Positions 15,720 through 24,583 are shown, numbered from the stretch's first letter. The stretch: DNA of 32,526 nucleotides from Pedobacter sp. (GCA_014378705.1 JACMND010000120.1:1-32526); one strand, 5' to 3'. Notes: a model not told the origin generated them from the letters alone. Translations and numbers: made by a program.

Positions 15720-16607
15720 TTGAAAAGAGAAATTATTACAAAGAATTCCGCTGAAGTAATAGAAATTGAATCGCTGATTCGGTTACTGGATGACCCGGAT
15801 AATGAAATATCAAATCATGTAGAACATAAACTGCTTTCGTATGGAAACGAAGTGGTTGGATATTTAGAAAATGCCTGGGAACAATCCTTTGATAGCATTT
15901 TGCAGGAAAGAATTGAAAATCTAATACATAAAATACAATTTCAAAATGTAAAAACAGAGCTTCAGTTATGGCACTTAGGCGGGTCTTTTGATCTGCTACA
16001 GGGAATGCTGATTATTAACAAAATTCAGTATCCAGATTTGGACGATCTTAAAGTCATAAATCAAATTGAAGATATTAAACGTGATATATGGCTGCAAATG
16101 ATTTATGAAATGAGCGCCATTGAAAAGATAAAACTCATAAACCACGTCTTGTATTCAGATTATGGCTTTACAGGAAATACAATAAACCATCAGGATCCGA
16201 ACAATTCATTTCTCAGCCATGTGCTGGAAACCAAAAAAGGAAACCAGATCAGTTTGGCAATAATTTACTCCATCATTGCACAAAAACTGGATATTCCGGT
16301 TTACGGCGTTAACCTTCCGCAACATTTTATATTGTCTTATGTTGACGAGGGACAGGAAAATGATTATCAAAACGGGATCCTTTTTTATATCAACGCCTTT
16401 AATAAGGGTTTCATATTTGGCCGGCGTGATGTAGACTCATTTTTAAAGCAATTGAAAATAACACCCGACAAACAATTTTATGAGCCTTGCAGTAACAATG
16501 ACATTATTCAACGGGTACTTCGTAACCTGATCAGTTCATACGATAAGCAGTCATCGGTTGAAAAAGTAACCGAACTGGAAGAGCTGCTTGATATATTTCA
16601 TGCATAA
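15720..16607 (+). CDS. SirB1/transglutaminase-core-2 family protein
   Basis: A 295-aa protein with a helical N-terminal half (HEAT-like start Leu-Leu-Asp-Asp-Pro-Asp) and a C-terminal transglutaminase-like fold of the SirB1 type. The family signature reads Gly-Asn-Gln-Ile-Ser-Leu-Ala-Ile-Ile-Tyr, then Val-Tyr-Gly-Val-Asn-Leu-Pro-Gln-His-Phe-Ile-Leu and Ile-Asn-Ala-Phe-Asn-Lys-Gly. A Ser stands where active transglutaminases have Cys, as is usual for SirB1, so peptidase or crosslinking activity is unlikely; function is unknown. The start is TTG at 15720, directly preceded by AAAGGA. No ATG lies nearby and an in-frame TAA is upstream, so TTG is the best choice, though it is not certain. It runs towards prfB, with only 16 nt between the two stops. 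Confidence 0.82.
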   Translation: MKREIITKNSAEVIEIESLIRLLDDPDNEISNHVEHKLLSYGNEVVGYLENAWEQSFDSILQERIENLIHKIQFQNVKTELQLWHLGGSFDLLQGMLIINKIQYPDLDDLKVINQIEDIKRDIWLQMIYEMSAIEKIKLINHVLYSDYGFTGNTINHQDPNNSFLSHVLETKKGNQISLAIIYSIIAQKLDIPVYGVNLPQHFILSYVDEGQENDYQNGILFYINAFNKGFIFGRRDVDSFLKQLKITPDKQFYEPCSNNDIIQRVLRNLISSYDKQSSVEKVTELEELLDIFHA

Positions 16608-16623
16608 ATTATTTATACAATTC

Positions 16624-17701
16624 CTAAAACTCCATCATATACGCTTTTAAAAACTCGTTTAAATCTCCATCCAAAACAGCCTGAGCGCTTGATGTTTCAT
16701 GTCCGGTACGAAGATCTTTAACTAGTTTATATGGGTGCAAAACATAGTTTCTAATCTGCGAACCCCACTCAATCTTCTTTTTATTACCTTCAATAATCGC
16801 CGAGCTCTCCCTACGTTTTCGAAGCTCAATTTCATAAAGTTGTGATTTCAAAAGACGGATTGCATTCTCTTTATTCTGTAACTGTGATCTTGATTCCTGG
16901 TTTTTGATAATGATCCCGGAAGGTTTATGGTATAACCGAACTGCAGTTTCTACCTTATTTACATTTTGCCCACCAGCTCCTCCCGAACGGAAGGTCTCAA
17001 ATTCTATTTCAGCCGGGTTAACATCAATCAATATCGTATCATCAACCAAAGGATAAACATATACAGACGCAAAAGAAGTGTGGCGCTTGGCATTGGCATC
17101 AAACGGAGAAATCCGGACCAGCCGGTGAACCCCGTTTTCACCTTGTAAATATCCGTAAGCAAATTCGCCTTCAAACTGAATGGTAACCGTCTTAACACCC
17201 GCCACCTCACCTTCCTGCATATCCTGCTCCGAGACTTTAAAACCATTTTTCTCGCCCCACATAATGTACATCCGCATCAGCATAGATGCCCAATCGCAAC
17301 TTTCTGTACCACCTGCTCCCGCCGTAATCTGCAAAACCGCGTTTAGCTGATCTTCTTCAGAGCTTAGCATATTTTTAAACTCCAATTCCTCAACTTTTAA
17401 TACAGCAAGTTCATATTGTTCCCGTAACTCCTCTTCCGAAGCTTGTGCAGCGGCAAAAAACTCGTGCATCACAGCGGCATCTTCTACCGCCGCTTCTGCC
17501 TTTTTATATCCCTCAGTCCAAATCTTTTTTAACTGAATAGAATGAAGTACTTTCTCAGCATCTTTCGGGAAGTCCCAAAAACCCGGTTCTACAGTAATGG
17601 CCTCTTCTTTTTTTAGCTCTTCAAGTTTAAGGTCGACGTCAAAGATGCCTCCTCAGCGACGTTACTCTGTCCCTTAAATCCTGAATTTGTTCTTTTGTCA
17701 T
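16624..17701 (-). CDS. prfB: Peptide chain release factor 2, made by programmed +1 frameshift
   Basis: RF2 reads UAA and UGA stop codons and releases the finished peptide. The gene starts at ATG 17701, reads 20 codons to CTT, then meets an in-frame TGA (17641-17639). Skipping T17641 continues in the +1 frame from GAC at 17640 to the stop at 16624, giving 358 aa, a normal RF2 length. Without the shift the downstream frame opens only from an internal GTG at 17472 and would lack about 76 residues. The stop-recognition tripeptide Ser-Pro-Phe is at about 198-200 and the catalytic Gly-Gly-Gln at about 243-245 in Gly-Ala-Gly-Gly-Gln-Asn-Val-Asn-Lys. The SPF tripeptide separates it from RF1. Production is autoregulated: low RF2 leaves the UGA unread and favours the shift. 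Confidence 0.96.
17638..17653 (-). promoter_or_regulatory. RF2 programmed +1 frameshift site
   Basis: On the minus strand the bases read AGGAGG, CAT, CTT, TGA, C. This is the classic RF2 recoding element: an internal Shine-Dalgarno-like AGGAGG placed three bases before the slippery CTT, followed by UGA in the weak UGA-C context. Order and spacing match the well-studied E. coli prfB site (AGGGGG TAT CTT TGA C). Confidence 0.96.
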
Positions 17702-17850
17702 TCGGCAAAAATATAAAAATAAGCTACTTAAAAGCAGGTAAAATTAATGGATCATAAAAACAATTGAGGTTCGGTTATCTCAATTTTGATACGATCTATG
17801 GAGAAAATCAAAGAATTTTTGAAGCAAGCTTCGATGCTATTATTTAAGGA

Positions 17851-17912
17851 TAGTCCCGCTATACGCTTAAGCCTCCAAAAAAATTGTTGGCTATCGCTCC
17901 TATCGGGTTTAC
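17851..17912 (+). repeat. Dispersed hairpin repeat, copy 1
   Basis: Starts TAGTCCCGCTATACG, has AAGCC and GGCT as inner inverted arms, and ends CTATCGGGTTTAC. The same outline, in inverse orientation, occurs at 27772-27839: TAGTCCCGCTATCCG, AAGCC, GGCTT, CTATCAGGTTTAC. Only the loop between the arms differs strongly. A short extra palindrome, CGGGTTTACAACCCG, overlaps the right end (17904-17918). It lies in the 244-nt gap 17702-17945 between prfB and a small unknown gene; the rest of that gap shows nothing recognisable. Confidence 0.7.
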
Positions 17913-17945
17913 AACCCGCAGGTATTTTGCTTTTAATAATGGATA

Positions 17946-18446
17946 TTATTTCTTGAAAAAACCACCCAATATATCTCCAATGCCGCCTACGCTTTGCTGA
18001 TTGTTTCCTGTTTTGTTAAACAATCCCATAACGTCATTCAGGTCAAATTTTCCATCAGGGCCACTAAATTGCTTTAACATACTTTGCAAATCAAATCCTT
18101 TATCATTCGGATCATTGGTACGCTTCACAAATTTGCTGATTAACCCGGGTATAATGCTGGCCGCAGCGCCGCTAGCTGCTGCGCCACCCAAACCCATGCC
18201 ACCAAGTTTTCCGGCAAAAACATTTTTTATCTGGTCAACAATTGAATTTCCGGAAGATTGATCTCCTTGAAAAAGCTGGGCGATCTCACTATAATTGCCT
18301 GATGAGGTTTTTTCTTGAAGTACCTCAGAAATTGAACTTGATGCGGCGCTGATTGCGTCTTCATTATGCTCATTTGGAATTGCAGGGTTATTAACGATGG
18401 TTTCCTGAGTTTCCTCACGAACCAGATTATCTAAATTTTTTAACAT
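17946..18446 (-). CDS. Unknown small protein with Gly/Ala-rich centre
   Basis: A 166-aa protein that I do not recognise with confidence. The N-terminal 50 residues are acidic and polar. Residues about 69-80 (Ile-Val-Asp-Gln-Ile-Lys-Asn-Val-Phe-Ala-Gly-Lys) resemble an amphipathic helix. A Gly/Ala-rich run (about 81-103) follows, then Phe-Asp-Leu-Gln-Ser-Met-Leu-Lys-Gln-Phe and an Asp-rich loop before a second helix, and the end is Gly-Gly-Phe-Phe-Lys-Lys. The pattern loosely recalls DUF937/YidB-like proteins, but this is a weak impression. There is no signal peptide and no clear membrane helix. It stands 83 nt after the start of its neighbour, the degenerate M16 gene's stop, and ends next to the dispersed repeat. 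Confidence 0.7.
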   Translation of the reverse strand: MLKNLDNLVREETQETIVNNPAIPNEHNEDAISAASSSISEVLQEKTSSGNYSEIAQLFQGDQSSGNSIVDQIKNVFAGKLGGMGLGGAAASGAAASIIPGLISKFVKRTNDPNDKGFDLQSMLKQFSGPDGKFDLNDVMGLFNKTGNNQQSVGGIGDILGGFFKK

Positions 18447-18529
18447 GCCTTTATGCGTTTAATTCTATTTAGTTAAAAACCTTAAACCTTTAAATTAGTT
18501 CTCAAAAATTTATAAAATGGCCAATAAAA

Positions 18530-19936
18530 TTAATATCCGTCAGCTTTAATCTCCTTAACAGTTACCGGCCCGTACTTCTCAGCTATTCTTTTTATCTCGG
18601 AGGCTTTACCAATTAATACAAGTTGTAAATTTTTGTCGGGGAAGTATTTAAGTATAATGTCTTTTGCTTTCGCGGATGTTAAGCCATCAACATTATTTTG
18701 AAAATTATTGATAAAAGACTCATCAAATCCATACCAAAACATTTCCGTAAGCAATCCGGCCAACTGAGTGGCGGTTTCAAAATCAGGTGGAAACTGACCT
18801 TTCACATAATTTTTAGCCGAAGTTAAGGTCTCCTCATCTATTCCTTTCGCGTGTAAACGATTCAAAACTTGTAATGCCTTATCTATGGTTGGCTCTGTGG
18901 TTTTTGTAGCTGTAAAAGTAGATACCGAGAATGTTCCGGCATTTTTAAGCGGACTAAAATAACTGTTCGCACCATATGTAAGGCCAGAATTTACCCGAAG
19001 TTCATCATTTAGCCATGAAGTAAAGCGACCACCTAAAACAGTATTAACCACTTCAATAGCCACAAAATCGGGGTTATCGCGTCGTATCCCGGGGCCGCCG
19101 ATTAAAAGCGTGGTTTCGCGGGCATCTTCCTTATTAATTAATAAAACACGCCCTGTTTTAATAGTTGCTATTGGTTCACCAGCAAGATTTTTTTGAGGTT
19201 CTACAGATTTTTCCCATTTACTGAAAATTTTGCTCAACTTATCCTTCATACTCTTAGATTCAAAATCGCCAACAACTGCAAGGGCTGACCCGGCTGGTGA
19301 GTAATTAATCTTGTAAAAGGTTTTTAAATCGCTAACTGAAAATTTAGCCACTGATGCCGGGCTTCCGCTTGAAGAATAACCATATACATGATCCCCATAT
19401 AAAAAATGATCCCAATAAAAGCCCAATACAGAACGCGGGCTTTCTTTAATCCTGTCAAGAGTAGCCAGAGAACGCTTTTTTTCTTTTTCAAATTCAGCCG
19501 CATCAAATACCGGATCAGCCAATACCTCCTTAATTATGGGAAGCACTATATCCTGATCTTTGCTGGCAAACTTTGCGGTTAAAGAGGCAGATTCTTTACT
19601 TGCATATGTATTTATTCGTGCGCCAATAAAGTCAAGCTCCGACTCAATTTTCGCTTTTGTATAACTTTTAGTCCCAAACTGTAAAGCAGTGGCGGTAATT
19701 GAGGCTAGTCCTGATTTTTGTCCGTTGTAAATTGCGCCGGCGGGAATGATTGCAGAAACACTGATTGTTGGTACTTCATGCTGCTCCATCAGGTAAACGA
19801 TTAAACCATTCGGCAAAGAAAATTTCTCATAGACCGGCACCTTAAACGATCCTGATTGTGCCTGGCTAAAACTCATATCACCCGAAACTAATATCAGAAT
19901 GGTTGCGCTTAGTATATATTTAATTGTCTTGCTCAT
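18530..19936 (-). CDS. M16-family peptidase homologue, degenerate (non-catalytic) partner
   Basis: From ATG 19936 this is 468 aa with a signal peptide (about 1-27, ending Phe-Ser-Gln-Ala-Gln). It has the two-lobe M16 fold seen in insulinase/mitochondrial processing peptidase relatives: Phe-Ser-Leu-Pro-Asn-Gly-Leu near the N-terminus, a lobe joint with Gly-Asp-Phe, and the C-terminal Leu-Arg-Val-Asn-Ser-Gly-Leu-Thr-Tyr-Gly. The zinc motif HxxEH is absent; Ala-Ser-Ile-Thr-Ala-Thr-Ala stands in its place. It is therefore expected to be the inactive half of a heterodimer whose active half is encoded 4 nt upstream. The longer open frame (to 19954) would overlap the upstream gene; the signal peptide favours ATG 19936. 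Confidence 0.88.
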   Translation of the reverse strand: MSKTIKYILSATILILVSGDMSFSQAQSGSFKVPVYEKFSLPNGLIVYLMEQHEVPTISVSAIIPAGAIYNGQKSGLASITATALQFGTKSYTKAKIESELDFIGARINTYASKESASLTAKFASKDQDIVLPIIKEVLADPVFDAAEFEKEKKRSLATLDRIKESPRSVLGFYWDHFLYGDHVYGYSSSGSPASVAKFSVSDLKTFYKINYSPAGSALAVVGDFESKSMKDKLSKIFSKWEKSVEPQKNLAGEPIATIKTGRVLLINKEDARETTLLIGGPGIRRDNPDFVAIEVVNTVLGGRFTSWLNDELRVNSGLTYGANSYFSPLKNAGTFSVSTFTATKTTEPTIDKALQVLNRLHAKGIDEETLTSAKNYVKGQFPPDFETATQLAGLLTEMFWYGFDESFINNFQNNVDGLTSAKAKDIILKYFPDKNLQLVLIGKASEIKRIAEKYGPVTVKEIKADGY

Positions 19937-19940
19937 AAAG

Positions 19941-21254
19941 TTATTCCTCCACATTAGCTTTTAAAATACCAACTGTGCGATTTGACTTTTTAAAATATTC
20001 ATTTACAACTTTTTTTACATCCTCCGTACTTACTTTTTCATATTCTGCGGGCGCATTAAACATTTTTTTATAATCGCCGAAGAAAAGTTCATACGTACCT
20101 ATATTGTTTGATTTTCCATTTATGGTTTCAATCTTATTATAAAATTCCATCAATTTTTGGTTTTTAACTTTTTGAAGTTCCTGACTGGTTATACCTTCTT
20201 TTTTTATTTTTTCAATCTCCATATAAATCGCGTTTTCCAAATCTGACTCTTTTACGCCTTTAGCCGCAATACCATAAATTTGAAATAAATTGGGGTCAAA
20301 GCTTTCAGAAAAATCTGAGAAAACTGAAGTAGCCAACTGCTTCTTATCAACCAAAGCCGAGTACAACCTGGAAGTATTTCCGGATGTAAGTACAGAATTC
20401 AGGATATCTAACGCGTAAAAGTCTTTGCTTTTCGTATCCGGCGTGTGATATCCGATTAAAATATACGGAGTAGCAACTTCCTTTTGAACTAAAATCCTGC
20501 GTTCCCCAATTTGTGGCGGCTCTACAAGATGAACAACATTAGGTTGTTTTTGAGCTGGGATTGGTTCCAGATATTTTTGCGCCATACGCTTTACTTCATC
20601 TAATTTTACGTTACCCGAAATAACAACTACTGCATTATTTGGCGCATAATAGGTTCTAAAGTATTCTTCCAGATCTTCCTTTGTCCAATTTTTAATGTCA
20701 GTTTCGTAGCCAATTACAGTCCAGTGGTACGGATGTTCCTGAAACGCTGTTGCGTTTACGGCATCTCCAAGCAAATTCCACGGAGAATTTTCAAGGCCGG
20801 TGCTCCGTTCTGAAAGCACAACACCCCGTTCGCTTTCTACCATTTTAGGATCAATGCTCAAACTAGAAATCCGATCAGCCTCCAGGTCAAATATTGTTTC
20901 CATTGCTGTTACAGGAAACCAGTTGGTATAAACCGTAACATTTTGGGTCGTATAAGCGTTATTGGCTCCTCCGTTAAACTCCATGGTGCGGTCAAACATT
21001 TTGGGGCCGAATTTTTTAGCGCCATTAAACATCATGTGTTCAAAAAAATGGGAAAGTCCGGTAATTCCGGGATGCTCATTTCTGGATCCTACCTTGTAAA
21101 AAAGGTACATATTTGCGTTGGGTATTGAATTGTCTTCAATCACCAGGAACTTCATCCCGTTTTTAAGGGTAAAAGTTTTTACATCCTCCGCCTTCATTTG
21201 TGCGTAAAGCGAGCTACTTAGGCACGTTAGTAAAAAACACAATAATCGTTTCAT
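19941..21254 (-). CDS. M16-family zinc peptidase, catalytic partner
   Basis: A 437-aa exported M16 peptidase with a signal peptide ending Leu-Tyr-Ala at residue 18. The inverted zinc motif His69-Phe-Phe-Glu72-His73 is intact, and a Glu cluster at 140-149 (Val-Glu-Ser-Glu-Arg-Gly-Val-Val-Leu-Ser-Glu) provides the third ligand in this family. The C-terminal lobe is present, so length is normal for a half-size M16B protein. It is followed after 4 nt by the degenerate homologue, and the two probably assemble as a clam-shell heterodimer in the periplasm that degrades small peptides. The 100-nt gap to divergent pgi is very AT-rich, with no clear TAnnTTTG element on either strand. Confidence 0.92.
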   Translation of the reverse strand: MKRLLCFLLTCLSSSLYAQMKAEDVKTFTLKNGMKFLVIEDNSIPNANMYLFYKVGSRNEHPGITGLSHFFEHMMFNGAKKFGPKMFDRTMEFNGGANNAYTTQNVTVYTNWFPVTAMETIFDLEADRISSLSIDPKMVESERGVVLSERSTGLENSPWNLLGDAVNATAFQEHPYHWTVIGYETDIKNWTKEDLEEYFRTYYAPNNAVVVISGNVKLDEVKRMAQKYLEPIPAQKQPNVVHLVEPPQIGERRILVQKEVATPYILIGYHTPDTKSKDFYALDILNSVLTSGNTSRLYSALVDKKQLATSVFSDFSESFDPNLFQIYGIAAKGVKESDLENAIYMEIEKIKKEGITSQELQKVKNQKLMEFYNKIETINGKSNNIGTYELFFGDYKKMFNAPAEYEKVSTEDVKKVVNEYFKKSNRTVGILKANVEE

Positions 21255-21354
21255 TATGAAAATAACACTTTAATAAATTTAAACTAATTCAAATTAAGAG
21301 ATTAAAAATTAATTTTAAACGATTTTTCAAGCCTTTACAGTAATAAATAAGAAT

Positions 21355-23001
21355 ATGCTTCCTAAAATAAATTTTGATCAAACAGAATCTTTTAAAAAAT
21401 TACAAGAACATTATTTTAAGGTTAAAAATTTGGCCATTTCTGATCTGTTTTCAGAAGATTTAAGAAGGTTTGAAAACTTCTCTATCCGCTTTGAGGATAT
21501 TTTGTTTGATTATTCTAAAAACCTGGCTACGCAACAAACACATGATCTTTTAATAGAACTGGCTAAAGAATGCAACCTGAAAGCTGCGATAGAATGCATG
21601 TTTACAGGTGCAACAATAAACGAAACCGAGGGTCGTGCTGTTTTGCATACAGCTCTTCGAAATCCTGATAAACAGGGATTAGAAATAAAAGACCGTGATA
21701 TTTTACCTGACATCCATCAGGTTTTAAATCAAATGGAAAAATTTTCTGAGCAGGTAATCAGTGGCCTTTGGAAAGGAGGAACTGGAAAAGCGATACAGCA
21801 TATTGTTAACATAGGCATCGGCGGCTCTGATCTGGGACCTGTTATGGTTACAGAAGCCTTAAAAGCGTATTCCAATCATCTTCAATTGCATTTTGTATCT
21901 AACATTGACGCTACCCATATTGCGGAAGTTTTTAAAAAAATAGATCCTGAAACAACGCTTTTCATGATCGCCTCAAAAACTTTTACCACCCAAGAAACGA
22001 TGGCAAATGCCTACTCAGCCAGGGAATGGTACTTAAACAATGGAGGATCTAAAGAGAATGTGGCAAAACATTTTGCAGCCATTTCTACCAATGAAAAAGC
22101 CGTGCGTGAATTTGGTATCGACCCTAAAAATATGTTTGTGTTTTGGGATTGGGTTGGAGGCCGCTATTCTTTATGGAGTGGAATAGGTTTAAGCATTTGC
22201 TGCTCTATCGGTTATAAAAATTTTAAAGAGCTTTTATCAGGTGCTAACGCGATGGATAAGCACTTCCGCGAAAGCGAATTTAACCAAAACATTCCGGTAA
22301 TATTAGCCTTGCTTGGAATTTGGTATAATAACTTTTTTGGTGCCGAAACCCAGGCAATATTGCCATACGATCAGTATATGCATCGTTTCGCGGCTTATTT
22401 TCAACAGGGCGATATGGAAAGCAGCGGCAAATCTATTAACCGGAGCGGCCAAAAAATAAGCTACCAAACCGGTCCGGTAATTTGGGGCGAGCCGGGTACA
22501 AACGGCCAGCATGCGTTTTATCAATTGATCCATCAGGGAACAAAATTAATTCCCTGTGATTTTATTGCTCCGGCTCAAAGCCAAAATCCTTTGGGTGAGC
22601 ACCACGCTATTTTACTGTCTAACTTCTTTGCACAAACAGAGGCTTTAATGAACGGTAAATCTTTACAGGAGGCGAAATCTGAACTTAAGACTTCCGGGAA
22701 AACCGAAGAGGAAACTGAAAAACTGGCACCTTTTAGAGTATTTGAAGGCAACCGGCCAACCAACTCTTTTCTTGTCAAAAAAATTACCCCACATGTTTTA
22801 GGTTCGCTTATCGCGATGTATGAGCACAAAATCTTTGTTCAGGGCGTGATATGGAATATTTTTAGTTTTGATCAGTGGGGCGTAGAACTTGGTAAACAAT
22901 TAGCGGGACAGATTTTACCGGAGCTGAAAAATGAGGATTTAGTTTCAGGTCATGACAGCTCTACTAACGGGCTGATTAATCAATATAAAAACTGGCGGTA
23001 A
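21355..23001 (+). CDS. pgi: Glucose-6-phosphate isomerase
   Basis: A 548-aa phosphoglucose isomerase that interconverts glucose-6-phosphate and fructose-6-phosphate in glycolysis and gluconeogenesis. Family signatures are clear: Gly-Ile-Gly-Gly-Ser-Asp-Leu-Gly-Pro (phosphate binding), Val-Gly-Gly-Arg-Tyr-Ser-Leu-Trp-Ser, the catalytic Glu in Met-Glu-Ser-Ser-Gly-Lys near residue 355, Gly-Glu-Pro-Gly-Thr-Asn-Gly-Gln-His, and the C-terminal [10 protein letters not shown]. Length fits the long bacterial/eukaryotic type. It is a lone plus-strand gene, divergent from the M16 pair and convergent with the cyclotransferase gene. Confidence 0.97.
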   Translation: MLPKINFDQTESFKKLQEHYFKVKNLAISDLFSEDLRRFENFSIRFEDILFDYSKNLATQQTHDLLIELAKECNLKAAIECMFTGATINETEGRAVLHTALRNPDKQGLEIKDRDILPDIHQVLNQMEKFSEQVISGLWKGGTGKAIQHIVNIGIGGSDLGPVMVTEALKAYSNHLQLHFVSNIDATHIAEVFKKIDPETTLFMIASKTFTTQETMANAYSAREWYLNNGGSKENVAKHFAAISTNEKAVREFGIDPKNMFVFWDWVGGRYSLWSGIGLSICCSIGYKNFKELLSGANAMDKHFRESEFNQNIPVILALLGIWYNNFFGAETQAILPYDQYMHRFAAYFQQGDMESSGKSINRSGQKISYQTGPVIWGEPGTNGQHAFYQLIHQGTKLIPCDFIAPAQSQNPLGEHHAILLSNFFAQTEALMNGKSLQEAKSELKTSGKTEEETEKLAPFRVFEGNRPTNSFLVKKITPHVLGSLIAMYEHKIFVQGVIWNIFSFDQWGVELGKQLAGQILPELKNEDLVSGHDSSTNGLINQYKNWR

Positions 23002-23030
23002 GTTTTTCACGCAAAGCAGAAAAGAAATAC

Positions 23031-23073
23031 GCAAAGATCGCAAAGCACAATTTTTAAACTCTGCGATCTTTGC
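23031..23073. terminator. Convergent-gene hairpin between pgi and the cyclotransferase gene
   Basis: Bases 23031-23042 (GCAAAGATCGCA) and 23062-23073 (TGCGATCTTTGC) form a perfect 12-bp inverted repeat with a 19-nt loop. The unit GCAAAG occurs three times in the left flank and arm (about 23010-23046). T-rich DNA follows on the plus strand. It could act as a bidirectional terminator for the convergent genes. The GCAAAG-type sequence also looks like the short interspersed repeats I recall from Pedobacter and Flavobacterium genomes. Confidence 0.55.
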
Positions 23074-23114
23074 TAAGTTAACTTTTCACTTTTTGAGTAA
23101 AAACTTGATTGATC

Positions 23115-24188
23115 TTAATTCTTGCTTTTCAATTGGATCTCAAACAACTTCGCCCATCTTTTTCCGGTTACAAAAAGTCTTTTGCCTTTTGCATCCCAGG
23201 CGATTCCATTTAGCACATCGGTGCCCGGATAGTTGTAAATAGCCGGCAACAGATCACTCATGTCAATTTCGCCGGTTACCTGTCCATTTTTTGGATTGAT
23301 GATGACAATCCGATTGGTTAAATAAACGTTCGCGTAAATCATCCCATCAATAAACTCTAGTTCGTTCAGCGAATCTACCGGCCCTTTCTGATCATAAACT
23401 TCAATGTATCCTTCTTCCTGATAACTATCCCGGTTCAAAAAATAGATCAGGTTCGTACCATCAGACTTATAAAGCCTTTTATTATCAGAACATAATCCCC
23501 ACCCTTCAGGGCTGTTTTGATAGGGGAATTCTGAAAGTTCTTTAAAAGAATTTTTATCGAATACTACGCCGATTTTGGCTTGCCATGTTAACAGAACAAT
23601 TTTGTCATCAACCACTGTTAACCCTTCCGCAAAGAAAGTTTTAGCGAAATCCACTTTCTGTACAACTTTACCAGTTGCCGGTTGTACCCTTCTTAAACTT
23701 GAGTAGCCCGTCTCCGGGCTATTTCCACCATCACTTTCATAAAAATAACCGTTGTCAAACTCAAGACCTTGCGTGTATGATGACGTATCGTGATCAAAAG
23801 TTTTTAAAATCTGGTAAGAAAATTTTTTAGGAATTAGGCTGGATTTAAGTATAATGTTGGTGTTAATTTCTTCCAATTTTCCTTTCCGGTAAATCCTGGC
23901 AGTGATCAGACGATTCCCTAAAGACAAATTTTTAGTTTCAATAACCGCCTCAGAGGTATCCTTTTTAATTAGCAATCGAGTGCTGTCTGCGTAGTAAATA
24001 ATAGAGTCCGCATTGTTGACTGCAAGTTTTAATTGCAAGGCAAGTGGGTCTCCGAGATTAACCGATGTTCCAGCTTCTGGTTTTATCCAATAATTTTCGG
24101 ATACCTGGGCATTATTGCTATTCTCAGAACTGCAATGAATGCAAATCAAAGAGACTACAAAACCAAGAAATCCTAATTTAAATCGCAT
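23115..24188 (-). CDS. Glutaminyl-peptide cyclotransferase (plant/bacterial beta-propeller type), probable lipoprotein
   Basis: A 357-aa exported protein. Residues 1-19 are a signal with Cys16 and Cys19 at its end, so it may be lipidated, though neither fits the lipobox well. Residues about 20-115 form an Ig-like N-terminal part. From about 120 on is the five-bladed propeller domain of the glutamine cyclotransferase family: Thr-Gln-Gly-Leu-Glu, Tyr-Glu-Ser-Asp-Gly, Phe-Phe-Ala-Glu-Gly-Leu, Gly-Trp-Gly-Leu-Cys, Asn-Glu-Leu-Glu-Phe, and Leu-Asn-Gly-Ile-Ala at the end. Such enzymes convert N-terminal Gln of exported proteins to pyroglutamate. It starts 35 nt after yraN and is likely the last gene of a dnaG-yraN transcript. 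Confidence 0.88.
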   Translation of the reverse strand: MRFKLGFLGFVVSLICIHCSSENSNNAQVSENYWIKPEAGTSVNLGDPLALQLKLAVNNADSIIYYADSTRLLIKKDTSEAVIETKNLSLGNRLITARIYRKGKLEEINTNIILKSSLIPKKFSYQILKTFDHDTSSYTQGLEFDNGYFYESDGGNSPETGYSSLRRVQPATGKVVQKVDFAKTFFAEGLTVVDDKIVLLTWQAKIGVVFDKNSFKELSEFPYQNSPEGWGLCSDNKRLYKSDGTNLIYFLNRDSYQEEGYIEVYDQKGPVDSLNELEFIDGMIYANVYLTNRIVIINPKNGQVTGEIDMSDLLPAIYNYPGTDVLNGIAWDAKGKRLFVTGKRWAKLFEIQLKSKN

Positions 24189-24223
24189 TTAATTTGAGTA
24201 AGAAGTTAGATGAGCGGTTAAAC

Positions 24224-24583
24224 TTATGGCCAGAATGCATCTTCAATATGATTTAATACATGTTCGCCCTGTTTGTTAAATAAGATGGAAATCACATCAA
24301 AACGCACTTCGCCCTGATGTTCCATTAAAAAAATATATTCGTCAGCAGCGTAAGCCATCTGACTTTGTTTTGGCATCATTACAAAATCTTCCGGATTACC
24401 AAAGCTATCGCTACTTCGTGTTTTAACTTCTACAAAAATAATCTGCTTGTTGATGTAGGCAATGATATCAATTTCGGCTTTGCCAAATGTCCAGTTTAAA
24501 TCCAATATTTCATAACCGGCCTTCTCCAAATATGCTTTTGCAAGTTGCTCGCCTTTATCCCCGAAGGATCGATTTTGCGCCAT
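24224..24583 (-). CDS. yraN: YraN family protein (UPF0102, endonuclease-like fold)
   Basis: From ATG 24583 this is 119 aa, the usual length. It shows the UPF0102 pattern Gly-Asp-Lys-Gly-Glu-Gln-Leu-Ala near the start, Asn-Trp-Thr-Phe-Gly-Lys-Ala-Glu-Ile-Asp-Ile-Ile-Ala, and Ile-Ile-Phe-Val-Glu-Val-Lys-Thr-Arg. The E-I-D and E-V-K residues match the PD-(D/E)xK nuclease-like core. The role is not well established; related proteins resemble Holliday-junction resolvases. An earlier in-frame start at 24595 adds only four residues and is less typical. It lies 57 nt after dnaG. Confidence 0.92.
   Translation of the reverse strand: MAQNRSFGDKGEQLAKAYLEKAGYEILDLNWTFGKAEIDIIAYINKQIIFVEVKTRSSDSFGNPEDFVMMPKQSQMAYAADEYIFLMEHQGEVRFDVISILFNKQGEHVLNHIEDAFWP

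Noticed and set aside
16624-17472. prfB as a short RF2 starting at 17472
   Set aside because: The start would be a GTG inside conserved RF2 sequence; the upstream frame with the recoding site restores full length.
17706-17713. TATTTTTG on the minus strand as a leaderless promoter for prfB
   Set aside because: It fits TAnnTTTG, but lies in an A-rich run, would start transcription on the ATG itself, and has no -33 match; too likely to be chance.
17904-17918. CGGGTTTACAACCCG palindrome as a terminator for the gene at 17946-18446
   Set aside because: On the minus strand the stem is not followed by a U-run, and it overlaps the dispersed repeat end.
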